Below the pieces are notes generated by a model, which was given only the letters and a program-made list of their open reading frames with translations, ran no database searches and was not told where the DNA came from. From Indolivaga macrotermitis (GTDB lineage: Bacteria > Bacteroidota > Bacteroidia > Bacteroidales > Dysgonomonadaceae), in assembly GCF_900128985.1 (NCBI RefSeq), contig NZ_FQUC01000015.1, forward strand, positions 1 through 64,000: 64,000 nucleotides of DNA. The letters are read 5' to 3'. Both the position numbers and the translations under genes were made by a program. Shown here in pieces: positions 24,890 to 33,098 of the stretch. Positions within the stretch are counted from its first letter, which is position 1. Every line of letters starts with the position of its first letter.

Positions 24890-24922
24890 AGGACTAGAAA
24901 TTATATTATAACTACGACGATT

Positions 24923-25492
24923 ATGAAATTGCTTAAAGACAGGATTTTAAAAGATGGTAAAAGTTTTGATGGTGGAATTTTGAAAGTGGATAGCTTTATC
25001 AATCATCAAATGGATCCTATATTAATGAAGTCGATAGGAGTAGAGTTTGTACGTCGTTTTGGTAATATGCCTATAAATAAAGTGATAACGATAGAAGCCA
25101 GCGGTATAGCCCCGGCTATAATGTTGGGTTACTTATTGGAGCTACCGGTTGTTTTCGTGAAGAAAGCGAAGCCTAAAACTATGGGGAATATGATTACTAC
25201 TCAGGTATATTCTTTTACTAAAGACACAACCTACGACGTATGTGTTAGCAGCGATTTTCTTACTCCGGATGATACGGTTGTTTTTATAGATGATTTCTTA
25301 GCAAACGGTCATGCTGCGATAGGTGTGAAAGATTTGGTTGATAAATCAGGAGCAAAATTAGCAGGTATGGGATTTATTATAGAGAAGAGCTTTCAGGAAG
25401 GCGGAAAACGTCTCCGCGATCTGAATATACATGTCGAATCTTTAGTCCGGATTAAGAGCCTGGGTACAAATAGAATCGAGTTTGAAGATTGA
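24923..25492 (+). CDS. xpt: Xanthine phosphoribosyltransferase
   Basis: A 189-residue enzyme that makes XMP from xanthine and PRPP. Start [32 protein letters not shown] is typical of Xpt; the PRPP-binding loop is [14 protein letters not shown] (residues 112-125), and [11 protein letters not shown] is the family hood motif. Usual length. It pairs with the upstream permease in a purine-salvage operon, as in Bacillus xpt-pbuX, but without a recognisable purine riboswitch. It ends 21 bp from convergent menA. Confidence 0.95.
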   Translation: MKLLKDRILKDGKSFDGGILKVDSFINHQMDPILMKSIGVEFVRRFGNMPINKVITIEASGIAPAIMLGYLLELPVVFVKKAKPKTMGNMITTQVYSFTKDTTYDVCVSSDFLTPDDTVVFIDDFLANGHAAIGVKDLVDKSGAKLAGMGFIIEKSFQEGGKRLRDLNIHVESLVRIKSLGTNRIEFED

Positions 25493-25513
25493 CGATTATT
25501 TCGTATCAATCTT

Positions 25514-26419
25514 TTATAAATTAATGCACACAGCAAATACAACTGATAGAACAAAGGAAGCCATTGAAGTATATTTTAGATATGGATCCAGTTGAGCATC
25601 AACCTTAGTTGCCAGTATATTTCTTAGTATGATCAGAAAAGGAATAAAGAAGATAATATATAGATATTGATACCATTCGCTACAATAAAAGCAGCCATAA
25701 ACAATAAAGCAACTAATACCCAAGAAGGTTAATGCTGCATGATATATGCGTGAGCCTTTTCTTCCAAATCGTATAGCTAAAGTCATCTTGCCCGATACGC
25801 AGTCATTTTCCATATCGCGCATATTGTTAATATTCAAAACTGCTACAGTAAATAACCCCATCCCGATTGCGGGAAGCCATGGTTGAAATGTGAGTTGCTG
25901 CACATTCAGAAAGAAGGTTCCCACGATAGCAACTAATCCGAAGAAGATAAATGAAAATATATCGCCAAACCCTTTGTATCCATAAGGGTTTTTACCTGCA
26001 GTGTACTTGATCGCAGCTATGATGGATGCCCCTCCTAATATAAAGAACAGGAGAATGTATGTAATAGGCATAAATTGAGAAGCTATATATATCAGGGAAG
26101 CTCCGACTATGCATGATAAAAGTATCGTTATTAAGATGGCTCTTTTCATAAGTTCAGGACTGATAGCTCCACTCTGAACAGTTCTTGTAGGACCTACGCG
26201 TCCTCCTGTTATATCGGTTCCCTGTTGATAATCTCCTAAATCATTAGCTAGGTTCGACAAAAGTTGTAATAGCGTAGCGGTAAGCATGGTTAATAAGCAT
26301 ACACTGATGCTAAAGTGCCCTGTTGAATATGCCATGCCATTCCCGCAAATAGTAGTAGCTATTGCCAGAAAGAGTGTACGAGGACGTAATGCCGAGATCC
26401 AGGTTTTTATAGATGCCAT
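25514..26419 (-). CDS. menA: 1,4-dihydroxy-2-naphthoate polyprenyltransferase
   Basis: A 301-residue UbiA-family inner-membrane enzyme with 8-9 hydrophobic segments. The first Asp-rich motif is NLANDLGDYQQGTD (residues 56-69), followed by GRVGPTRTVQSG, and the second is NMRDMENDCVSGKMTLAIRFG (about 200-220). It attaches the isoprenoid chain to DHNA in menaquinone synthesis. The GPTR-V-SG context separates MenA from UbiA and heme O synthase. Confidence 0.92.
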   Translation of the reverse strand: MASIKTWISALRPRTLFLAIATTICGNGMAYSTGHFSISVCLLTMLTATLLQLLSNLANDLGDYQQGTDITGGRVGPTRTVQSGAISPELMKRAILITILLSCIVGASLIYIASQFMPITYILLFFILGGASIIAAIKYTAGKNPYGYKGFGDIFSFIFFGLVAIVGTFFLNVQQLTFQPWLPAIGMGLFTVAVLNINNMRDMENDCVSGKMTLAIRFGRKGSRIYHAALTFLGISCFIVYGCFYCSEWYQYLYIIFFIPFLIILRNILATKVDAQLDPYLKYTSMASFVLSVVFAVCINL

Positions 26420-26476
26420 TTTACTTTATTTTCTGCAAAATAAATAGTTTTCGGTGGACATGGCAAATTATTTAAG

Positions 26477-26615
26477 GTCTCTGATCTTTTTATTACTTTT
26501 TCTAAGCAAAATAGCAATCAGTTGTTGCCATCTCAAAACATTGTGTTAATACTTATAATTATCCAATTAAAGCAGTTTGTAAAAAAGATCAGAAAGAGAC
26601 AATTTGGTTGCTATT
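26477..26615. repeat. Interleaved inverted repeats (A-B-A'-B' order)
   Basis: GTCTC-TGATCTTTTTA (26477-26492) is mirrored by TAAAAAAGATCA (26580-26591) and GAGAC (26596-26600). AATAGCAATC (26510-26519) is mirrored by GGTTGCTATT (26606-26615) with one wobble. Because the two pairs interleave, an RNA here could form a pseudoknot; on the minus strand it would lie in the menA leader. Chance pairing in AT-rich DNA is possible. Confidence 0.45.
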
Positions 26616-26639
26616 ATGTGTTTTTATTGACATATATAC

Positions 26640-26669
26640 TTTGCATGGTCTTTTTTATTGCTAATTTTG
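26640..26669 (+). promoter_or_regulatory. Promoter of the aspartokinase gene
   Basis: -33 TTTG (26640-26643), 18-nt spacer, -7 TAatTTTG (26662-26669). Start near 26676, leader about 90 nt. Confidence 0.65.
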
Positions 26670-26767
26670 TGAAAACAATATATTAGTGCTTAAGTCTATA
26701 TAGCATAAGCAAAACTGATTAACTCTGTTTTTTTTAATACTAAGATTTAAATATATAAAGTAAAAAG

Positions 26768-28153
26768 ATGCTTACTGTCGAAAAAATCGGAGGCACTTCA
26801 ATGTCTCAATTTAAAGATGTCCTATCCAATATTATTATCGGAAAACGTACTCCGGATGCTCTGTATAATCGTATATTCGTAGTATCGGCTTATAATAATG
26901 TTACTAATTGGTTGTTAGAACATAAAAAGACAGGGGACCCCGGTGTGTATGTTCAGTTTTTGAATAACGAAGATTATAGTATTGCTTTAGATAGCCTTTG
27001 TCAGCGTTTAGTCAATATTAATAAGAACTATGAAGCGATCGGTCTGAACCTGTCCGAAGCTAAAGAATTTATAGAATATCGTATCAAGCAAGCCAAGATG
27101 ATGTTGTTCAGCTTAAGTAAGGTAATGGCATCCGGTTATGTGAATACGGAAGATATATGTCTGGCTGCCCGCGAAATACTGGCATCGATAGGAGAGGCAC
27201 ATTCGGCTTGGAATTCGGTGAATATTTTAAATAATAACGGAATAACCGCACGCTTTATCGATTTGTGCGGATTCAATGACTCATTGCCTTTAACAATTGA
27301 TGAACGGATAGCGAAAGCTTTCGATAAGGTCGACTTTGAGAAAGTCTTATGTATTGCAACAGGATATACAAAAGGTACCGAAGGCATTATGAGAGCTTTT
27401 GATAGAGGCTATACAGAAGTAACTTTTAGTAAAATAGCGGTACAAGTGAAGGCTGATGAAGCTATAATCCATAAAGAATATCATTTGTCTAGTGCCGATC
27501 CTGGCATAGTAGGTGTCGATAAAGCTGTACCTGTAGGGCAAACTAATTATGTGATAGCAGACCAATTGGCAGATATAGGTATGGAGGCAATCCATCCTAA
27601 AGCAGCTAAACCGTTGGAATTAGCTGATATTAATATCCGCATAAAAAATACATTTGAGCCGGAACATCCCGGAACATTGATTTCCAGGGAATATGTATCG
27701 CCGGAGGCCAAAGTTGAGATAGTGTCCGGTACAACTAAAGTAGTTGCTATTGAAATACATGATCCCATGATGGTAGGAGAAGTTGGGTTCGACCTTCGTA
27801 TAATGACTCATTTCGCTAAATACGGAGTCAGTTATATACTGAAATCAACCAACGCTAACTCTATAACAATGGTAGTGTGGGATAACCCTAAGTCGAAGGA
27901 GTTGATAAGTAACCTTAAGGATCATTTTTATCAGGTTAGGGTACAGCCTGTAGCTATAATTTGTGTTATGGGAACTAATATTGCAATGCCCGGTTTCTTG
28001 TATAAAGCAGCTAAAGCACTGTTCGAAGAGAATATCAATATTGAAAGTTTCGGACAATCATTGCGTCAGGTTAATATGCAGTTTGTTATAAACCGCTCTG
28101 ATTATAATAAGGCAGTAGTTGCTTTGAACGAGGCTTTGTGCTTCCATAAATAA
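26768..28153 (+). CDS. Aspartate kinase of the Ask_Ect-like class
   Basis: A 461-residue aspartokinase. The N-terminus is VEKIGGTSM (instead of KFGGTSV). The substrate/ATP region is FDRGYTEVTFSKI (about 211-223) and AIIHKEYHLSSADP (232-245), instead of GRGGSDxTA. Two ACT domains follow (about 310-460, MVGEVGFDLRIMTHFAKYGVSYI and MPGFLYKAAKALFEENINIESF). This motif set is that of the aspartokinases found in ectoine clusters and some other phyla. It makes aspartyl phosphate for Lys/Thr/Met/DAP synthesis. No ectoine or other pathway gene is nearby, so it is a stand-alone enzyme; its allosteric effector is unknown. Confidence 0.88.
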   Translation: MLTVEKIGGTSMSQFKDVLSNIIIGKRTPDALYNRIFVVSAYNNVTNWLLEHKKTGDPGVYVQFLNNEDYSIALDSLCQRLVNINKNYEAIGLNLSEAKEFIEYRIKQAKMMLFSLSKVMASGYVNTEDICLAAREILASIGEAHSAWNSVNILNNNGITARFIDLCGFNDSLPLTIDERIAKAFDKVDFEKVLCIATGYTKGTEGIMRAFDRGYTEVTFSKIAVQVKADEAIIHKEYHLSSADPGIVGVDKAVPVGQTNYVIADQLADIGMEAIHPKAAKPLELADINIRIKNTFEPEHPGTLISREYVSPEAKVEIVSGTTKVVAIEIHDPMMVGEVGFDLRIMTHFAKYGVSYILKSTNANSITMVVWDNPKSKELISNLKDHFYQVRVQPVAIICVMGTNIAMPGFLYKAAKALFEENINIESFGQSLRQVNMQFVINRSDYNKAVVALNEALCFHK

Positions 28154-28640
28154 TCTAAAAGACTATTTTCTTATACTAAAACAGTGCAAAGTTTAGTTAA
28201 TTTTGTGAAGATTTCAGTAATAGTTGTTGTCAAAACAAATATATCTGTTATTTTTGTACTAATGTAAAGTTGAGATTTTTTCGAGTAAATTGAGTGTATA
28301 CATCTATATATGATTTGTTAGTGTTTAGCATAGTTCAATACCGACTTTGAGTGTGTAATTTGCCTTCTCAGAAGAATAATTAGAATAATCTTCTTATTTT
28401 CAGCATGCAATCCCTCTTTCCTGTTAATGGTATATCTGTGTTATCGGTAAAATGCGCTTTTTAAGTGTGCTTTTTTACAATAATATGATTGTATTCAATA
28501 AATCAATTTATATATTTGTGCCGAATATAAAGCTCAGTTTGCAATATTATATAGAAAATGAGAATTCAAACTTATATTTATAAATAATATAGAAACAATT
28601 GAATATTACTAATTAATTTAAACAAATTTATTTTACTATT
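28154..28640 (+). promoter_or_regulatory. 487-bp gap with the promoter of the exb/ton operon
   Basis: Strongly AT-rich with no gene. A promoter is visible: -33-like ATTG (28488-28491), 19-nt spacer, -7 TAtaTTTG (28511-28518), with a start near 28525 and a leader of about 115 nt. The first 330 bp show no recognisable structure. Confidence 0.6.
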
Positions 28641-29450
28641 ATGGAAACTAAACCACAAAAAGCAAAAGCAAGATCTAAAGGAGTATCAGCAGGATTGGTG
28701 ATCGCAGGTTGTGCTGTTGTAGCCTTCTGTTTTTTCTTTTTCGTATGCGGTGATCCTTCTGGATTTGATGAAAAAGGACACCCACACCCAGGAAACTATT
28801 TTGCAACACTTTATCAAGGAGGATATGTAATTCCTATCGTTATTACGCTTCTTTTAACTACACTTGCTTTGTCGGTTGAAAGATTTTTTGCTTTGAACAG
28901 AGCTAGCGGAAAAGGTAGCATTCCTAAATTTGTAGCTGAAGCTAAAGCTAAACTAGAAGCTGGCGATATCGCAGGTGCTGAAAAACTATGTGATGATCAA
29001 AAAGGTTCAGTTGCTAATATCCTTAAAGCTGGTCTTGTTAGATATCAAGATGTTGAAAGCTATACAGATATGAATAACGATGAAAAAGCTGAAATTATTC
29101 AACACGAAATCGAAGATGCAACAACATTAGAATTACCATATCTAGAGCAAAATCTTTCTATCATTGCAACAATTTCTACACTAGGTACATTATTCGGACT
29201 ATTTGGTACAGTACTTGGTATGATCAAATCATTTGCTGCGATGGGACAAGAAGGAGCACCAGACTCAACTGCACTTGCGGTAGGTATCTCGGAAGCTCTT
29301 ATGAATACAGCGATGGGTATCGGTACAGGAGCTCTTGCTATTATTTTCTATAACTATTTCCAAGGTCGTGTAAAAGACACTACAGATGCAGTAAACGAAA
29401 TCGCATTTGCTATTGGACAAACATACGTATCTAAACACGGAAGAAAATAA
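28641..29450 (+). CDS. exbB: MotA/TolQ/ExbB proton-channel protein
   Basis: A 269-residue inner-membrane protein that forms the pentameric proton channel of a TonB or Tol energising motor. Three membrane segments: residues 14-35 (AGLVIAGCAVVAFCFFFFV), 55-75 (VIPIVITLLLTTLALSVERFF) and a long C-terminal pair (about 170-245, ATISTLGTLFGLFGTVLGMIKSFAAMG, then ALMNTAMGIGTGALAIIFYNYF). The GTLFGLFGTVLGMI motif is diagnostic. It is first of an exbB-exbD-exbD-tonB operon. Confidence 0.93.
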   Translation: METKPQKAKARSKGVSAGLVIAGCAVVAFCFFFFVCGDPSGFDEKGHPHPGNYFATLYQGGYVIPIVITLLLTTLALSVERFFALNRASGKGSIPKFVAEAKAKLEAGDIAGAEKLCDDQKGSVANILKAGLVRYQDVESYTDMNNDEKAEIIQHEIEDATTLELPYLEQNLSIIATISTLGTLFGLFGTVLGMIKSFAAMGQEGAPDSTALAVGISEALMNTAMGIGTGALAIIFYNYFQGRVKDTTDAVNEIAFAIGQTYVSKHGRK

Positions 29451-29522
29451 ATCATTTTTAACTAAATGATTTGTGGAAAAGTAAAATATTTCCACTCTAA
29501 TTAGAAAAATAATAAAGAAGAA

Positions 29523-30140
29523 ATGAGCAAAGTAAAACCAAAAAAACAGGAAACATTCATCGACATGACCGCGATGAGTGACGTTACTGTTCTCTTGTTG
29601 ACGTTCTTCATGCTGACAGCCAATTTCGTTCCAAAAGAACCTGTTCAGGTAATGACCCCTGCTTCTGTTTCGGAAGTAAAGATCCCTGAATATGATGTTA
29701 TGACTATTCTTATTGATCCTAAGGGACAGGTTTATATGAATCTGGACAGACCTGAAGACAAAAGAAAAGTTCTGGAAAGTGTTGGCGAACAATATGGGGT
29801 TAAATTTACTCCCAAACAAATTACTTCATTTATAAATCAAACCCACATTGGTATGCCAATCGGCCGTATGCAGGCTTTCTTGGATTTACCATTGGATGAG
29901 CAAGATGCATTAATGAAACAATTTGGAATTCCTACTGATACAATCATCAGCGCTAATAACCAATTAGCAGTATGGGTGAGAACAGCTAAGGAAGTAAATG
30001 AAAATTTGTCAATAGCAATCAAAGCAGACCAGTCAACACCTTATACATTGGTGAAGAATGTAATGTCTACATTGCAAGACCTGAAAGAGAACAGATATAG
30101 TTTGATAACAACTCTGAAAGCAATGCCCGAAGGGTTTTAA
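29523..30140 (+). CDS. exbD: ExbD/TolR biopolymer transport protein 1
   Basis: A 205-residue protein with a short cytosolic start, one membrane segment (MSDVTVLLLTFFMLTANFVP, residues 19-38) and a periplasmic domain. The membrane Asp of the DVTVLLLTFF motif carries protons through the ExbB channel. It is longer than E. coli ExbD (141 residues) because of an inserted region at about 85-150. It lies between exbB and a second exbD; two ExbD subunits in one operon are normal in Bacteroidota. Confidence 0.9.
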   Translation: MSKVKPKKQETFIDMTAMSDVTVLLLTFFMLTANFVPKEPVQVMTPASVSEVKIPEYDVMTILIDPKGQVYMNLDRPEDKRKVLESVGEQYGVKFTPKQITSFINQTHIGMPIGRMQAFLDLPLDEQDALMKQFGIPTDTIISANNQLAVWVRTAKEVNENLSIAIKADQSTPYTLVKNVMSTLQDLKENRYSLITTLKAMPEGF

Positions 30141-30174
30141 TGTATAGAACTTTAATTAAGAAAATAGTAAAACT

Positions 30175-30828
30175 ATGGCAGAAGTAAATACCGGTGGTGG
30201 CGGAGAACAAAAGAAAGGCCAACCCCAGAAGCTCAATCTACGTGTAGACTTTACACCGATGGTTGACATGAACATGCTTTTGATTACTTTCTTTATGTTC
30301 TGTACGACTTTGAGTAAACCTCAAACTATGGACATTGTTATGCCAACTAAAGATACAGATCTTACCGAAGAAGATAAGAACCAGGTAAAAGCTTCTAAAG
30401 CAATTACTTTGATTCTTGGAGAAGATGATAAAATCTATTATTATATGGGTGAACCTAATTATAGTGATTATACATCTTTGAAAGAAACTACTTATGGTGC
30501 CGGAGGTTTGAGAGATATCTTGTTGGAACGTAACCGTGACGCTGTAGCTGAAATGAGAACGCTCAAAATTGATAGGGCTAAAAAGAAGATAACAGAAGAA
30601 CAGTTCAAAGAAAAGTCAAGTGAAATAAGAAACAAGAAAGACGGACAGGTTGTTGTAATCAAACCTACCAACAGTGCTTCTTATAAGAACTTGGTTGATG
30701 CTCTAGACGAGATGCAGATTTGCAGTATCGGTAAATATGCTATCGTAGAAATGGCTGACGGAGATAATTACCTAGTCCAGAACTACCAGTCTAAAGGCGC
30801 ATTATCTGCTGAAACAGGCGGTCGATAA
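30175..30828 (+). CDS. exbD: ExbD/TolR biopolymer transport protein 2
   Basis: A 217-residue second ExbD. Gly-rich start, membrane segment with the proton-carrying Asp (FTPMVDMNMLLITFFMFCTTL, residues 26-46), and a periplasmic domain with a charged helical insert (about 120-155). The membrane pattern VDMNMLLITFF is closer to standard ExbD than that of its upstream neighbour. Probably forms a heterodimer with it inside the ExbB ring (inference). Confidence 0.9.
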   Translation: MAEVNTGGGGEQKKGQPQKLNLRVDFTPMVDMNMLLITFFMFCTTLSKPQTMDIVMPTKDTDLTEEDKNQVKASKAITLILGEDDKIYYYMGEPNYSDYTSLKETTYGAGGLRDILLERNRDAVAEMRTLKIDRAKKKITEEQFKEKSSEIRNKKDGQVVVIKPTNSASYKNLVDALDEMQICSIGKYAIVEMADGDNYLVQNYQSKGALSAETGGR

Positions 30829-30857
30829 TAAATAATCACACATTTAAAAACAAAAAA

Positions 30858-31691
30858 ATGGGAAAAGAAATTAATTTGAATTCCTCTGAATGGCGTGATA
30901 TTGTATTCGAAGGTAAAAATAAGACTTATGGTGCTTATCAGTTACGTAAGACATCATCGAAAAGACATATTGTTGCATTTATTGCAGTAGTGATCTTTGT
31001 AGGTGTTGTAGCTGCTTTGCCTGCTTTCCTTGACGCTGTAAGACCAAATAAAGATAATTTGGGTGGGGTCGACGAAGCATTCGAGCTATCTAATATTGCA
31101 AATGTAGAGGAACAAGTTCCTGAAGAGAATCTTATTCGTCAAGAAACTGCTCCACCGCCTCCACCTTTGAAGGCAACTATTCAGTTTACACCTCCGGTGA
31201 TTACAGAGGATAGTAAAGTGAATGAGGATAAAGAGATGAAGTCAATTGAAGAATTGAATGAAGCAAAAGTTCAGATCTCTATCGCAACTGTTGAAGGAAC
31301 AAATGATAAAAATGCAGTGGATATCGCTGAATTGAAAGAGCATAAAGTTATCGTTGAAGAAAAGGAACCTGAAAAACCTTTTGTCAGCGTAGAACAAATG
31401 CCTCAATTCCCTGGGGGAGACGCCGAATTGATGAAATTCATCGGTAACAACCTTAAATATCCACCTATCGCAGCTGAAAACGGTATCGAAGGACGTGTAG
31501 TAATTCGTTTCGTTGTAGGTAAAGATGGAAAAGTATCTGATGCACAAGTATTACGTTCTTTAGATCCATCTTGTGATAAAGAAGCTATCAGAGTAGTAAG
31601 ATCAATGCCTACATGGGTACCGGGTATGCAGAATGGACGTAAAGTTCCTGTATATTATACCTTGCCAGTATTGTTTAAACTACAAAAATAA
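30858..31691 (+). CDS. tonB: TonB energy transducer
   Basis: A 277-residue protein with a cytosolic start containing KTYGAYQLRK (typical of Bacteroidota TonB), one membrane segment (residues 37-57, VAFIAVVIFVGVVAALPAFL), a periplasmic linker with a Pro run (APPPPPLKA) and a C-terminal TonB domain (about 190-277, FPGGDAELMKFIGNNLKYPPIAAENGIEGRVVIRFVVGKDG, SMPTWVPGMQNGRKVPVYYTLPVLFKL). It transmits the proton gradient to outer-membrane receptors. Confidence 0.93.
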   Translation: MGKEINLNSSEWRDIVFEGKNKTYGAYQLRKTSSKRHIVAFIAVVIFVGVVAALPAFLDAVRPNKDNLGGVDEAFELSNIANVEEQVPEENLIRQETAPPPPPLKATIQFTPPVITEDSKVNEDKEMKSIEELNEAKVQISIATVEGTNDKNAVDIAELKEHKVIVEEKEPEKPFVSVEQMPQFPGGDAELMKFIGNNLKYPPIAAENGIEGRVVIRFVVGKDGKVSDAQVLRSLDPSCDKEAIRVVRSMPTWVPGMQNGRKVPVYYTLPVLFKLQK

Positions 31692-31732
31692 TTTTGAGAT
31701 GCATTATACGGCATTCTCAGAAGGATAATGTA

Positions 31733-31780
31733 AAAAGAGGAGTTGATGGCATGTGGTGACATGTGTCGCGCTCCTCTTTT
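31733..31780 (+). terminator. Terminator-like hairpin after tonB
   Basis: AAAAGAGGAG (31733-31742) pairs with CTCCTCTTTT (31771-31780) around a 28-nt loop. Placed between tonB and the next small gene, it may end or attenuate transcription into the downstream genes. It also argues against ATG 31743, which lies inside it, as a start. Confidence 0.6.
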
Positions 31781-31796
31781 AAATATTAGATCTTTT

Positions 31797-32027
31797 ATGA
31801 GGGACAATAATAAATTTACATTTAGAACCGTTTGGAGTATAATCATGGCCGTACTTTATATAGCTATGGGAGGATTGATTATGTTCTCGGGTTTAATTCT
31901 TAAATATAATTTCAGGGACAATAATTCTCAGGAAGACGATTTCCTTATTGTCCGTTATATATTAGGAGTAGGTATTATAGGATACGGATTGTTCCGGGCC
32001 TATCGTGTGTATAAATACAAAAAGTAA
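31797..32027 (+). CDS. Small two-segment membrane protein of the exb/ton locus
   Basis: A 76-residue protein with two hydrophobic segments (WSIIMAVLYIAMGGLIMFSGLIL and YILGVGIIGYGLFRAYRVY) and a basic C-terminus. Unknown function. It sits between tonB and a PstS-like lipoprotein gene and may belong to the same envelope unit. ATG 31797 is preferred over 31743 because the latter is within a terminator hairpin and adds 18 unrelated residues. Confidence 0.65.
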   Translation: MRDNNKFTFRTVWSIIMAVLYIAMGGLIMFSGLILKYNFRDNNSQEDDFLIVRYILGVGIIGYGLFRAYRVYKYKK

Positions 32028-32079
32028 TAGTGGTTTGGAGGTTTATGTTAGTGAAGTTTTTATTTAATTATCAAAAATT

Positions 32080-33024
32080 ATGAGAAAAGTTGGTTTATTT
32101 TGCATAATACTATCTTTAACAATTTTCTCAGCGTGTAATCAGAGAATAAAGGTTACGCGGACTGACACTCCTACCAGTGGTATAGCTGAAATAGCAAGTG
32201 ACGATTGCTTTAGTCCGATAGTACAAGAAGAAATAGATGTATTTGAGGCCTTAAATAAGGATGCATCTATTATTCCTACTTTTGCAAGTGAGGTTGATGT
32301 TTTTAACCTACTGTTAAAAGATAGTCTGAGGCTGATAGTTGCAGCCCGTGATTTGACCGATGCTGAAAAGCAGGGTCTTTTAAATAGGAAATTACAGCCC
32401 CGTACTCAAAAAATTGCGGTGGACGGTATTGCTCTTATAATAAATAAAGAGAACACTGATTCTTTAATCAGTATGTCTCAGATAAAGAAGATAATGACTG
32501 GCGAAATTGATTCATGGAAACAAATCAATGAGCAATCAAAATACGATCAAATAGCTGTTGTGTTTGATAATCCTAATTCGAGCACAGTACGTTTTATCAA
32601 AGATTCGATAAACAGAGGAGAGCCTCTGGCTGAGCGGTTGAAGGCTCAGGAAAATAACAAGGCTGTATTGGATTATGTGTCCAGAACGCCCAATGCAATA
32701 GGTGTGATTGGTGTAAACTGGGTAAGCAATCCTACTGATACTACAAACCTGAGTTTCACAGATCGGGTAAGGGTTATGTCTGTCAGTAAATCAGATCCGG
32801 CAACCCGTCAAAGTAGTTTTCAGCCTTATGCTGCTTATTTGGCCTTAGGAGAATACCCTTTGCGTCGCGATGTATTTGTTATTACATCGGATCTTAGGGG
32901 TACGTTACCCGCAGGATTTGTGGGTTTTTTGGTAGGAGATAGAGGTCAGCGTATAATTCTGAAAGCAGGCCTGATTCCGGCTACCAGACCAATGAGACTG
33001 ATTACTATACAAGATGAATTTTGA
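32080..33024 (+). CDS. PstS-like substrate-binding lipoprotein
   Basis: A 314-residue lipoprotein: signal MRKVGLFCIILSLTIFSAC with a lipobox Cys at residue 19. The mature part has the PBP_like_2 (PstS) pattern: DGIALIINKENTDSLISMSQIKKIMTGEIDSWKQI, then a Ser-rich ligand loop DNPNSSTVRFIKD, PNAIGVIGVNW, and YPLRRDVFVIT. PstS proteins bind phosphate, but there are no pstCAB genes here; instead it lies in the exb/ton locus, so the ligand and partner are uncertain. Confidence 0.8.
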   Translation: MRKVGLFCIILSLTIFSACNQRIKVTRTDTPTSGIAEIASDDCFSPIVQEEIDVFEALNKDASIIPTFASEVDVFNLLLKDSLRLIVAARDLTDAEKQGLLNRKLQPRTQKIAVDGIALIINKENTDSLISMSQIKKIMTGEIDSWKQINEQSKYDQIAVVFDNPNSSTVRFIKDSINRGEPLAERLKAQENNKAVLDYVSRTPNAIGVIGVNWVSNPTDTTNLSFTDRVRVMSVSKSDPATRQSSFQPYAAYLALGEYPLRRDVFVITSDLRGTLPAGFVGFLVGDRGQRIILKAGLIPATRPMRLITIQDEF

Positions 33025-33098
33025 AGGATATTGGAACTCTTCGGAAATCATTAATCAACACTTGAATATTTAAATTATACTATAAGAATTAATAAAGG

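Larger units (their letters stand above)
26420..26767. other. 348-bp divergent region between menA and aspartokinase
   Basis: Holds the interleaved inverted repeats at 26477-26615 and the aspartokinase promoter at 26640-26669. No gene was seen. Confidence 0.6.

Noticed and set aside
32080-33024. A complete Pst phosphate transporter
   Set aside because: Only the PstS-like binding protein is present; neither permease nor ATPase genes are nearby.
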